Positions 10,126 through 19,066 of a stretch of 64,000 bases of DNA are shown piece by piece. Source of the stretch: Sphingopyxis sp. (lineage in GTDB: Bacteria; Pseudomonadota; Alphaproteobacteria; Sphingomonadales; Sphingomonadaceae). Where the stretch lies: assembly GCA_002733865.1 (NCBI GenBank), contig NVXM01000012.1:1-64000 (forward strand), written 5' to 3'. The notes under the pieces are model-generated. The model was not told where the DNA came from, did no database searches, and saw only the letters and a list, made by a program, of their open reading frames with translations. Made by a program: the position numbers and the translations under genes. Within the stretch, counting starts at the first letter, position 1. The number at the start of each line of letters is the position of its first letter.

Positions 10126-10587
10126 ATGGATAAGATTGATGTATCAATAATCAGGGCTCTGCAGCAGAATGGGAAACTTACGAATCAGGAACTTTCTGAC
10201 AAAATAGGACTCTCTCCTTCCCCGTGCTTGCGCCGTGTACGCATCCTGGAAAATAACGGAACCATCCGAGGTTATTCGGCTTCCGTAGACCAAAAAGCAT
10301 ATGGGTTGCCGATTACGATTTTCGTCCACATCCGGCTTCAATCGCATACCGGCGTAGTCGTTGAAAAATTTGAACAGTCTGTACGTGACCTAGCAAATGT
10401 TCTGGAATGCTATTTATTGGCTGGAAGCGATGATTATCTTCTGCGGGTCGCACTCGCCGATCTGGAAGAATATAACCAGTTTCTAAGAGAAAAAATCCAC
10501 AAGATTCCAGGTATCGCATCCATAGATTCGAATTTCGCAGTGGACGAAATCAAACGAACGTCGGTCTTTCCTATGCGACGCGCTTAG
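10126..10587 (+). CDS. Lrp/AsnC-family regulator (MdeR-like)
   Basis: A 153-residue protein with the usual layout: N-terminal winged helix-turn-helix (DVSIIRALQQNGKLTNQEL then IGLSPSPCLRRVRILE) and a C-terminal RAM ligand-binding domain (ECYLLAGSDDYLLRV). It is divergent from mdeA with a palindrome between them, so it probably senses methionine or a related amino acid and controls mdeA. In P. putida the Lrp-like MdeR activates mdeAB. The ATG is at 10126. A second paralogue with similar sequence lies at 21808, also beside a trans-sulfuration enzyme. Confidence 0.88.
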   Translation: MDKIDVSIIRALQQNGKLTNQELSDKIGLSPSPCLRRVRILENNGTIRGYSASVDQKAYGLPITIFVHIRLQSHTGVVVEKFEQSVRDLANVLECYLLAGSDDYLLRVALADLEEYNQFLREKIHKIPGIASIDSNFAVDEIKRTSVFPMRRA

Positions 10588-10695
10588 TCTCTGAATGCAT
10601 CGAACTGACGGAGGAAGGACCACTCCAAGAGATTTGGCCAAGTTGCTTTTTTCTATGGTCGGTGACCGAGCTGGCATTCTGAGATCAGTGACAAC

Positions 10696-13159
10696 TCAAT
10701 TTTCCAGGAACAGTTCAGCCGCCGGATCAATGATGGCCGCTGCATCAAGCCGATACTCACGGTAAAGGTCGGGCAAATCGCCGGTCTGGCCGAAACGGTC
10801 GATACCGAGCGGACTAACCCGCATGCCCCTCACACCCCCTAGCCAGGACAGAGCTCCCGGCGACCCATCCAATATTGTGATGAGGCCGGCACCAGGCTCC
10901 AGTGCCGATAGGAGATGTTGGGTATGGGAAGGCGTGCTTTCAACCCGCACGCCTTTCCAGCTGCAAGCACGGCGGGCGGACCAGCCGCGATCAAGCAGGT
11001 CTGGCGAGGTTACATTGAGCAGCCCCAATCCTGGAATGTCTTCGGACAGACTTTCCCAAGCTTCCAACGCCTCGGGCGCGACCGCACCGGTAAAGACAAT
11101 GGCAGCTTCTGTCTCTGGGCCGGGCTGACGAAGCCGGTAGCCGCCCTTCAAGGCATCGGTCTCCCAGCCATCGTCACTGCGCAAAACTCGCGCAATTGAG
11201 CGCGTACTCAGGCGCAGGTATACTGAACTGCCATCTGGTCGCTGCATATGTTCAAACGCATGGTGCATCATAAGCGCCACTTTGTCTGCCTATGCCGGTT
11301 CGAAATAATCGAGGTTGGGCTGACCCATACCGATTAGCGGCGTGTTGATCGACTGGTGGGCGCCGCCTTCGCCGGCGAGCGTCAGACCAGAGGGAGTCCC
11401 GACCAGCAGAAAGCGCGCATCGTGATAGCAACCATAGTTAATCGCATCGAGACCGCGGGCGATAAACGGATCATAAACTGCGCCAACGGGCAGCAGCCGA
11501 GTGCCGAAATGCGGTGCCGAAAGCCCCAACGATGTCAGCATGAGAAAAAAATTGTTCTCGGCGATCCCCAGTTCAATATCCTGGCCGGCCGCATGGGCTG
11601 CCCATTTTTGTGCCGAGGGGATTTTTGCCTGCCGGAACACATCGGTCACTTCCTGACGACGGAAAAGGCCGCGCTGGTTTGACAAAGGCACTAAGATTTG
11701 TGGTCTGCGTTACATCCGGCGCAGTGGTCACAATCCGGTTGCCGATTTCCTCATCAGATTTGGCGAGATCATACAATATTCTGCCGAATACCGCTTGCGT
11801 CGACTGCTCATCGCCCTCGGGGATCGCGAAGCGCGGCGGTACCGGGATAGGCTCGCATTTGCTCTCTTCAGGAGTTTTCGCAAAGGCGCTGTTCTCCATG
11901 AATGCCCTGAGCTCCGCCGCCATATTATCGCCAAGCCCCGCATAGGGTTCCCATTCTTCCCCTTCAGCGATGCCCATCCGGTCGCGCAGAGCAAGTATCT
12001 GGGTAGGATTCATCATGCCGGAGTGATTGTCCTTGTGTACGGCCACGGGCAGACCGAAACCCTTCACCGTATAGGCGATGAACATGGTTGGCAGTTCGTC
12101 ATTCGCTGCATCAAAGGCCTCGGTCAGACTTGCCATACAATGGCCGCCGAGATTGGTCATAAGCGCCCCAAGTTGGTCATCATCATAGCTTGCGATGAGC
12201 TTCTCGACGTTGGTCTTGCCGCCGATGTCTGCGATTAACCGCTCACGCCAGGCCTCTCCGCCTTTGTAGGTTAGCACTGCAAAATCGGCGTTTGGACAAT
12301 TGTCGATCCATTCCTTAAGCGCCCTGCCCCCGGGCTTCTTGAACGCCGCTCGCTGACGCTTGCCATATTTTAGCGTGATTACCCGCCAGCCACAGGTCTT
12401 GAATATATCATCAAACCACCGAAACATCCGGTGGGCGGTGCTGCTGTCCAGCGACTGCCGATTGTAATCCACAATCCACCAGCAATTGCGGATATCATGT
12501 TTATATCCTTCAATCAGGCACTCGTAGATATTGCCTTCATCCAGCTCCGCGTCGCCCATCAGCGCGATCATTCTGCCCGCCTCTTCATTTGCCATCTGGC
12601 CGTGCGCGATGAGATAGTCCTGCACCAGACTGGAGAAGGCTGTGACAGCAACGCCAAGGCCAACCGAGCCCGTTGAAAAATCGACCGGGATGCTATCTTT
12701 GGTCCGCGAAGGATAGCTCTGGACACCGCCAAGGCCGCGAAAGTTGATCAAGTTGACGCGCGACTGGTTGCCGAGCATATAGTGGATCGCGTGCAGGACG
12801 GGTCCGGCATGTGGTTTGACTGCAACCTTGTCCTGGGGGCGTAGCGCGTGAAAGTAGAGCGCTGCCATGATTGCGGTCATCGAAGAGCAGCTCGCTTGGT
12901 GACCGCCAACCTTCAAGCCATCACGCTTGGGCCGGATGTGATTGGCATTATGCACTCGCAAATGTACGGTGGGAATACGCACTCCCCCGCCTGCTCCGGC
13001 ATTGCCGAAACAATGCCGGCGCCTCTCGATATCTTGCATGACCAGATGGCTGCAAGCCGCGGGTTCCGTGCACCCAACATCGTTGACGGCGTAGTCCGAG
13101 GTATATTTCCGCTTAGTGGGTTGTGCATGAATTTTCGGGACACCCCACTCCGGCAGCAT
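10696..13159 (-). pseudogene. 2-oxoacid (pyruvate/2-oxobutyrate) dehydrogenase E1, MdeB-like, inactivated
   Basis: Homodimeric AceE-type E1 sequence in three pieces. The first piece has the thiamine-binding stretch GDAELDEGNIYE and the VHNANHIR, VKPHAGPVLHAIHY and STGSVGLGVA segments. Near 11678-11680 one extra A on the coding strand shifts the frame: AFV continues as NQRGLFRRQEVTDVF in the next frame. At 11290-11292 an in-frame TAG follows YFEPA where the family has a residue before ADEVAL-like sequence, cutting off the last ~195 residues. The N-terminus before VHNANHIR is also unrecognisable. In P. putida mdeB encodes such an E1 for 2-oxobutyrate beside mdeA. Here the gene is almost certainly dead, so the methionine route has lost its private dehydrogenase. 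Confidence 0.8.
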
Positions 13160-13381
13160 TTGCTTTTGAATTCGAACAGCAGGATGATGCTTCGCTCCGC
13201 TTGGCCGGAGGCTAGGCTATGCGGCGCCAGCGAAAAGGCACCAATATCAGCCTATCTGCCAATGCGCTCAGTGGGATGTGGTGAGGAGGTGATGCGAACT
13301 GTCTATTTCAACCTTGGCAACACCAGCCAATTGGCCACCATATTGACCTTCACCCCACCGAGCTTCCGGCGAAACGAATCC

Positions 13382-15541
13382 TCACATCTCGTAGGAAATA
13401 CTAACTCCAAAAGTGCGCGGAGCCCCGTAGTGATAGGTCCATCCTACACTGGTGACCAAGGCCTGCGTCCGATAAAGCTTGTCGAAAACATTCTTGGCCC
13501 ACAACGATGCCCTGATATGATCGTCGAACGTCAACCCAATCTCCGCATTCCCAAGAAAATAGCCGTCTTCGATCGCTTCGGCCGGACTGCGGACGACATC
13601 GAAGCGGACCCGACTCTGATATTTGCCTGAAAGCGAGATATCGGCAGCAACTCCGTCTGACAGATCCCATTCATAACGCAGCGTGCCGTTGAGGTTGAGG
13701 CTGGGAGAATTTGGCAAAACGCTGCCTTCGGTCACGCCGGCCACGACCGACCGGGTCACTTTCGTATCAACGGTTCCCACACCGAAACGCAGATCCAATC
13801 CATCGACCGGCTTCCACCAAATGTCCGCCTCGGCACCTTGGACGCGCGCGTCTCCGACGTTATCAATTCCGAACAAGACCCCTAGCGGGGAATCGAACAA
13901 GGGACCGTAGATTTGCAACTCGGTGTAATCGTAGTAAAAAGCGGCAGCATTCAACTGAAGATTGGACGCCAACCGGACCTTGAGCCCGACCTCGTAGGCG
14001 GTCAACTGCTCATCATCAAACGGTTCAAGCACAGTGGGATCAAATACCAGTTGTCCCTGGAATCCACCGGACTTAAACCCGCGGCTCACCGTCGCATAGA
14101 TGAGCGTTCGGTCGGCAGGCTGATAATTTATCCCGATCTTACCCGAAACATTCGAGGTCGAATACCGGTTGGATACCGGGGCGAAAACATTTGAACAGGT
14201 ATAAACGGCACATAGGAAAGTGGTGGCGTTGTCGAACACCTTCTTTTCCTCGGTATAGCGAAGGCCACCGATCAGGGTAAGCGCGGGTGCAAAGTTCCAT
14301 TCGCCATGCAGGAAGGCTGCATAGGCATCTGTTTCCTGTCGGTAAGTATTGCCTATCATATCGAGACCAGCCAGCCCGAGCGCCGGCAACAAGTCGGGCG
14401 CGAAATATTCGTCGCGCGTGCTGATTTCGTCATTCGAATAATAGAGGCCCCCGATCAGATCGAGCGCTTCCCCGTCGAAGCTCAGCCTCAGCTCTTGCGA
14501 GTACTGCTGGATCTCATTCGCATAAGTTGAGTCGAGGTAACTCAGCGAGGTTCCGTCCGTATCCTCCACATGAACACGGCTGAAATCTTCATAGGCGCTG
14601 ATCGAGGTCAGTGTAAGGCTCGGCGCAATCGTCCAGTCGATCGTCGCCGAGACCCCTGTTGACTTAAGCTCCATGTGCGGATTGTTTCCGGCCCCGGTGG
14701 TCCGGGGATCATCCGCAAAAGCGTCCTCTTCGGTGGTAAGAATATTGTCCGCCTTGTGCAGCAGTACGGCTGATCTGTCTTCACCATGGTGCGCGCTCAG
14801 CCGCACGTTAAACGAGTCACTCGGCTTCCATTCGAGTTGCAGGCGCCCGTTGGTCCGATTGATCCCGCCGAACCGCTCGCCGGTAACATAGTTGGTTTGC
14901 CAGCCGGATTCCTGCTGTACCGTCTGGAAGGCGACCCGACCCGCCAGGGTTGGCGTCAATTCTCCACCAGCCCCGACCCGGAAGTTGGCGCTATCATAGC
15001 GCCCGTATCCGGCTTCCATCTCGAATTCCGGGCTGAAGGTCGGCCCGCGACTGATAATGTTGACGGCACCTGCGGTCGTGTTGCGACCATAGAGATCGCC
15101 TTGTGGCCCTTTTAGAACTTCCACCCGATCAATATCAAACAGTCCAAACGTCAGCATCGCCGGCGAGACGAGATAGACATTGTCAACGTAGATGCCGGCC
15201 GCTGGATTATTGTTTGCCGCATAGTCGTTGAGCCCGATGCCACGGATAGTGACGTTGGTGATGCTGTTCGAAACGACGTTCTTGATCTGGACGTTCGGCG
15301 TGATCCCGGCGAGGTCGACGAGAGATACGGTGCCAGAGGCTTTCAGGTCGTCGCCGGTCAGCACGTTGATCGTGACGCCCACATCATCGAGCCGCTGTTC
15401 CCGTTTCTGGGCCGTGACCACGATGACGCCAATATCGGTGTCGGAGCCCTTGGCTTCTTGCGCCATCGCCGGAGCGGCTACTCCCAAGAGCGCGGCTGCG
15501 ATGGCTGCTTGACTGGTACGCTTGTAAAGATGCTGGATCAT
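13382..15541 (-). CDS. TonB-dependent outer-membrane receptor
   Basis: 719 residues. A signal peptide ends at APAMAQ, followed by the TonB-box-like VIVVTAQKREQ and a plug domain with VSITNVTIRGIGL-type and DLYGRNTTAGAVNIISRGP motifs, then a long beta-barrel. Sphingomonads use such receptors for many organic substrates besides siderophores. The start codon overlaps the stop of the upstream racemase gene (ATGA), so it is the last gene of the hydantoinase/DUF917/racemase operon and most likely imports that pathway's substrate. It has no iron or B12 signature. Substrate unknown. Confidence 0.88.
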   Translation of the reverse strand: MIQHLYKRTSQAAIAAALLGVAAPAMAQEAKGSDTDIGVIVVTAQKREQRLDDVGVTINVLTGDDLKASGTVSLVDLAGITPNVQIKNVVSNSITNVTIRGIGLNDYAANNNPAAGIYVDNVYLVSPAMLTFGLFDIDRVEVLKGPQGDLYGRNTTAGAVNIISRGPTFSPEFEMEAGYGRYDSANFRVGAGGELTPTLAGRVAFQTVQQESGWQTNYVTGERFGGINRTNGRLQLEWKPSDSFNVRLSAHHGEDRSAVLLHKADNILTTEEDAFADDPRTTGAGNNPHMELKSTGVSATIDWTIAPSLTLTSISAYEDFSRVHVEDTDGTSLSYLDSTYANEIQQYSQELRLSFDGEALDLIGGLYYSNDEISTRDEYFAPDLLPALGLAGLDMIGNTYRQETDAYAAFLHGEWNFAPALTLIGGLRYTEEKKVFDNATTFLCAVYTCSNVFAPVSNRYSTSNVSGKIGINYQPADRTLIYATVSRGFKSGGFQGQLVFDPTVLEPFDDEQLTAYEVGLKVRLASNLQLNAAAFYYDYTELQIYGPLFDSPLGVLFGIDNVGDARVQGAEADIWWKPVDGLDLRFGVGTVDTKVTRSVVAGVTEGSVLPNSPSLNLNGTLRYEWDLSDGVAADISLSGKYQSRVRFDVVRSPAEAIEDGYFLGNAEIGLTFDDHIRASLWAKNVFDKLYRTQALVTSVGWTYHYGAPRTFGVSISYEM

Positions 15542-16293
15542 GTTCTATCTCCCTGTAATTCTTCAGTTATCGCCGGATAACCGGCCAATTCTTTCGATCG
15601 CGGGGGGGCGTAGGTCCGTTTGCTGTGGGTAAGGCCCGCACGGACAATGCCGGCGGCCATGCAGACCGTGGCAGGGATAGGATCAATCACGGGAAGATCG
15701 TATCCTTTGGCGTTCAACGCAGCGGAAATTGCATCGGCGCAGCCGAGAAATCCAGTACAGCCAAGCACAATCGCGTGGGCGCCATCCTGCTCGACGGCTT
15801 CCAGCGACGCTTTTATGAGCTCATCGCTGACGCGTTCCGGTGCCGCCTCGATTTCGAGCACGGGTATGCCGATCGAGCGAACCGAAGCCAGCTTCCCGCC
15901 GACACCATAGACGGTGGCAAGGTTTTCCAGCATCGGCACCACGGCATCGAGCACCGTCACGACGCTGAAACGATGACCGAGCATGGCGGCGACGTGCATC
16001 GATGTTTCAGCAGGCCCGAGCACCGGGGTCGAGACCATCTCCCGCGCCACCTTCATACCCGGGTCCCCCATGCAATCGATAATGATCGCATCGCAGCCAG
16101 CCCGTTCGGCCTTGATGGCTTCCACAACGATGCCTGGCACGGACATGGCCTCGTCAAACTCACATTCGATGGACGCTGGCCCCGTCTCGATGAGGGACTG
16201 TGTAATCGAAAGCTCGTCACTCATCAGCTGAGAGACATCATCAAGCGTGCGAAGACCTTTGGTGATAATGGGCGTTATGAGATGGATGTGCAT
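15538..16293 (-). CDS. Asp/Glu/hydantoin racemase family protein
   Basis: A 251-residue protein with the two catalytic-type cysteines of the cofactor-independent racemase family: Cys in IIIDCMGDPG and Cys in VLGCTGFLG. Overall pattern resembles hydantoin racemases (MHIHLITPI start, GPAETSMHVAAMLG). It would interconvert D and L forms of a 5-substituted hydantoin or amino acid in the cytoplasm. It starts within a TAATG overlap with the DUF917 gene and ends in an ATGA overlap with the receptor gene, so expression is coupled. Substrate is inferred from context. Confidence 0.82.
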   Translation of the reverse strand: MHIHLITPIITKGLRTLDDVSQLMSDELSITQSLIETGPASIECEFDEAMSVPGIVVEAIKAERAGCDAIIIDCMGDPGMKVAREMVSTPVLGPAETSMHVAAMLGHRFSVVTVLDAVVPMLENLATVYGVGGKLASVRSIGIPVLEIEAAPERVSDELIKASLEAVEQDGAHAIVLGCTGFLGCADAISAALNAKGYDLPVIDPIPATVCMAAGIVRAGLTHSKRTYAPPRSKELAGYPAITEELQGDRT

Positions 16294-17396
16294 TAGATGT
16301 TATCCTCAATCAGTTGAGCAATCGGAACATATTCCTCGGCCAGCCCGAAGCATTGCGGGCCAACAACTTCGAGAGCGCGGGCTGTCCTGAGCATGGGAGG
16401 GGCGCTGCAACCGACAACTGCCACACGCTGACCATAGGCAAGCCGCTCAGTCGGAATGGCGTGACCGGTTTCGGCATCCACGACGGTCGCGAGGTCGGGC
16501 ACGACACACCGCAGTTTCCCATCGACATGAACGACCAGATTTTCGTTTTGGAATTTCAGTTCCGCCTGGCCCGGGCCGTTTAGCGCAGATATTGTGCAAG
16601 AGCCGAACACCCAGCCCTTGCTAGTGTCACGTTCCAGCGCTGTGATCTTGCCTTGAAAAAGCACGGCCGCATCGGAATAATATTGATGCCCACGCAGTAC
16701 AGCCACCAGCCGTTCTACGGGCGGTGTGGAACTGCCGTGCCGCGCGATTGCCTCTCCGATGGCCACCGCCCCGGACAAAGTATTTGGTATTGCCGCTCGG
16801 CGCGCCTGTTCGCCAGTCATGGGATAGCAGGACATGCAAACGCTCGCCCCCATCGCGGTCGCGACGGGGCGGGCAAGCTCTTCGGCTTTCGGACCCGAGG
16901 TGGTCTGGAAAACGACGCTGTTGCCATGCTCATCAGCAATGGTCATCGGGGCCGACGCCACGCCTTCGATATTGAAACTGGTCATCTGCAGTTCAGGAAA
17001 TGCGCGCCCCATCCCGTCGCCATCAACGATCGGGAGACCCCGCATAGCGGCATAGGCGACCGGCATCATCGAATTGCATCCGCCGATCTCGGCGGAGATG
17101 ATCGCGGTGGCCTTGCGGCCAAGGAACCGTTCTAACGTGTCGACCGCACGGTGCTGATCCTCGATCGAAAACAGTTTCTCGATCATCACCGTAGGCGCGC
17201 CCAGGGCGGCTGCGATAAAAACCTGATCTTCATCCGTGAGCGATCCGACCGGCAAGATATCGACGGGGCCGTGTTCTGCGATCGCTTCCCTGCAGAGCAG
17301 CGAACCTAGATAGGGGTCGCCACCACCGCCCGTGCCGAGGAACGACGATCCGATTGCGAGATGTTCGATATTGTCGAGGGTAATTTGGCTAATCAT
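16293..17396 (-). CDS. DUF917 family protein (S-methyl-thiohydantoin desulfurase-like)
   Basis: A 367-residue protein beginning MISQITLDNIEHLAIG, with the glycine-rich GTGGGGDPYLG near the N-terminus and IGGCNSMMP, DGDGMGRAFPE and YPMTGEQARRA further on, all typical of DUF917. As I recall, Pfam now names this domain after S-methyl thiohydantoin desulfurase; this should be confirmed. DUF917 genes usually travel with hydantoinase/oxoprolinase A genes, as here. The ATG at 17396 lies five bases after the hydantoinase stop with a GGAG before it; the longer upstream frame is not needed. The activity is not proven by sequence. Confidence 0.82.
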   Translation of the reverse strand: MISQITLDNIEHLAIGSSFLGTGGGGDPYLGSLLCREAIAEHGPVDILPVGSLTDEDQVFIAAALGAPTVMIEKLFSIEDQHRAVDTLERFLGRKATAIISAEIGGCNSMMPVAYAAMRGLPIVDGDGMGRAFPELQMTSFNIEGVASAPMTIADEHGNSVVFQTTSGPKAEELARPVATAMGASVCMSCYPMTGEQARRAAIPNTLSGAVAIGEAIARHGSSTPPVERLVAVLRGHQYYSDAAVLFQGKITALERDTSKGWVFGSCTISALNGPGQAELKFQNENLVVHVDGKLRCVVPDLATVVDAETGHAIPTERLAYGQRVAVVGCSAPPMLRTARALEVVGPQCFGLAEEYVPIAQLIEDNI

Positions 17397-17401
17397 ATCC
17401 G

Positions 17402-18955
17402 TCACGCTCCAATGGCCAGGTCGCCGACCACGCGGCAAACAACCCGGGTGGCACCACCCGGCAAATATTGCAGAGGAACCGCCTCTACATCGACGACCTC
17501 GATCGTGCCCTCGCCTGCCCCGGCTGCCACCGCCTGAGCGCTTGCCTGCATTTTTGCATCCTCAAGCGCCTCTTTCCGGCTAATATCGTCGGTGATAGCG
17601 TAGATTCGGTCGATTTCACCGCTGACCTGTCCGATCGCGGCACCGATCGCATTTGCTACCCCCGCATGTTCGGGACGCAAGACCTCGGACACACCTCTCG
17701 GTACATCGGCAATCAGCACGGCTCCCCCACCGACGAGGATAAGCGGCATGTCGCCCGGCGTCGTCTTCATTCGGTCGATGGCATCTTCGACTAGCCGGGT
17801 AATCGCGCTTTGGGCGTCGTTGACAAGATCGTGCGAAAGACCAGCGACAAGCTTGCGGTCGCCGAAGTCGGCAGTGCCTGCCGCGACTGCTATATCGCTG
17901 GTCGTCAACGTTTCCCCGCCAAAAATCATCCCCTCGGAAAGCAACCGGAAGCCAACCGAATCTGGCCCCACCTCCACACCATCCTCGGTTTCACGGACAA
18001 GGCTGCCGCCGCCCAGCCCTATCGAATAGACATCGGGCATTCGAAAATTGGTCCGGACTCCGCCGACATCGACGTGAAAGGTCGACTGTCGCGGAAAGCT
18101 TGAAACAAGCACCCCGACGTCTGACGTTGTCCCCCCAATGTCGACCACGATCGCGTCGGTGGCACCAGTAAGCCATGCCGCGCCACGGAGGCTGTTCGTC
18201 GGCCCTGCCGCAAATGTGAGGACCGGATAACGCTGCATGTGATTAGCGCTCATTAGCGTGCCGTCATTCTGGCTGATAAAGAAAGGTGCGGCAATTCCAA
18301 GATCTTCCAGCGCTTTTGCAAAAGCTGCAGTGATCGTCCGCGCCATTGGTCTCAGGCTGGCATTCATGATCGCTGCATTCTCCCGCTCGAGCAGCCCTAT
18401 GCGCCCCAGTTCATAAGACAGTGACACTTCCATCTCGGGCGCAATCTCCGCGATCAGTTCTGCCGTGCGCTGTTCGTGAGCGGAGTTCAACTGGCTGAAG
18501 ATGCAGGATACCGCGATTTGCGTGATTCCTTTTACGCGCGCCTCTTTGATGCTGGCGGCAATCGCTTCCTCGTCGAGCGGACCGATTTCCCGGCCATCAA
18601 ATTCAAACCCGCCGCCAACCATCGCCGTGCCACCGCAAACGACATCGCGGAGATCGTGGGGCCAGGATGAGAAAGGGGGAATCCCGCGCCCTGCCGGAAA
18701 ACCCAGCCTGAGGGCATAAACAGGGACCAGCTCGCGGCGCTGGATAAAGGCATTGGTGAAATGCGTCGTCCCGATCATCACTGCGTCCACCGCATCGGGC
18801 GTCACGCCGCATTCTTCGACCAGCACAGAGATCGCTTCGGAAATGCCTGTATTTACGTCCTTGCTGGTGGGCCGCTTGACAGCACCAAGCACCTCCCGCC
18901 CACTAAGCAGGACGGCATCGGTATTTGTTCCGCCAACATCAACACCAATTCGCAC
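17402..18955 (-). CDS. Hydantoinase/oxoprolinase A-type protein
   Basis: Starts with VRIGVDVGGTNTDAVLL, the phosphate-binding opening of HyuA/oxoprolinase N-terminal ATPases, followed by IGTTHFTNA, VDIGGTTSDVGVL and GLGGGSLV. Members hydrolyse ATP to open hydantoin or oxoproline rings. I chose the GTG at 18955 (about 517 residues), which has GGGAG just upstream; 19 residues ahead of it lack similarity. There is no HyuB partner in the window; instead the gene pairs with DUF917, a common arrangement for this subfamily. It is first in the coupled operon running to 13382. Confidence 0.87.
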   Translation of the reverse strand: MRIGVDVGGTNTDAVLLSGREVLGAVKRPTSKDVNTGISEAISVLVEECGVTPDAVDAVMIGTTHFTNAFIQRRELVPVYALRLGFPAGRGIPPFSSWPHDLRDVVCGGTAMVGGGFEFDGREIGPLDEEAIAASIKEARVKGITQIAVSCIFSQLNSAHEQRTAELIAEIAPEMEVSLSYELGRIGLLERENAAIMNASLRPMARTITAAFAKALEDLGIAAPFFISQNDGTLMSANHMQRYPVLTFAAGPTNSLRGAAWLTGATDAIVVDIGGTTSDVGVLVSSFPRQSTFHVDVGGVRTNFRMPDVYSIGLGGGSLVRETEDGVEVGPDSVGFRLLSEGMIFGGETLTTSDIAVAAGTADFGDRKLVAGLSHDLVNDAQSAITRLVEDAIDRMKTTPGDMPLILVGGGAVLIADVPRGVSEVLRPEHAGVANAIGAAIGQVSGEIDRIYAITDDISRKEALEDAKMQASAQAVAAGAGEGTIEVVDVEAVPLQYLPGGATRVVCRVVGDLAIGA

Positions 18956-19066
18956 ATTTGATCTCCCGCTCCGATTTCGAAACAGATAAGCGGATGGACG
19001 AAGCGCTAGCAATCCAGTCGGCGTGGAGGTGGTTAGTGCTACTCGGCAGTCATCATATTAGCACCT

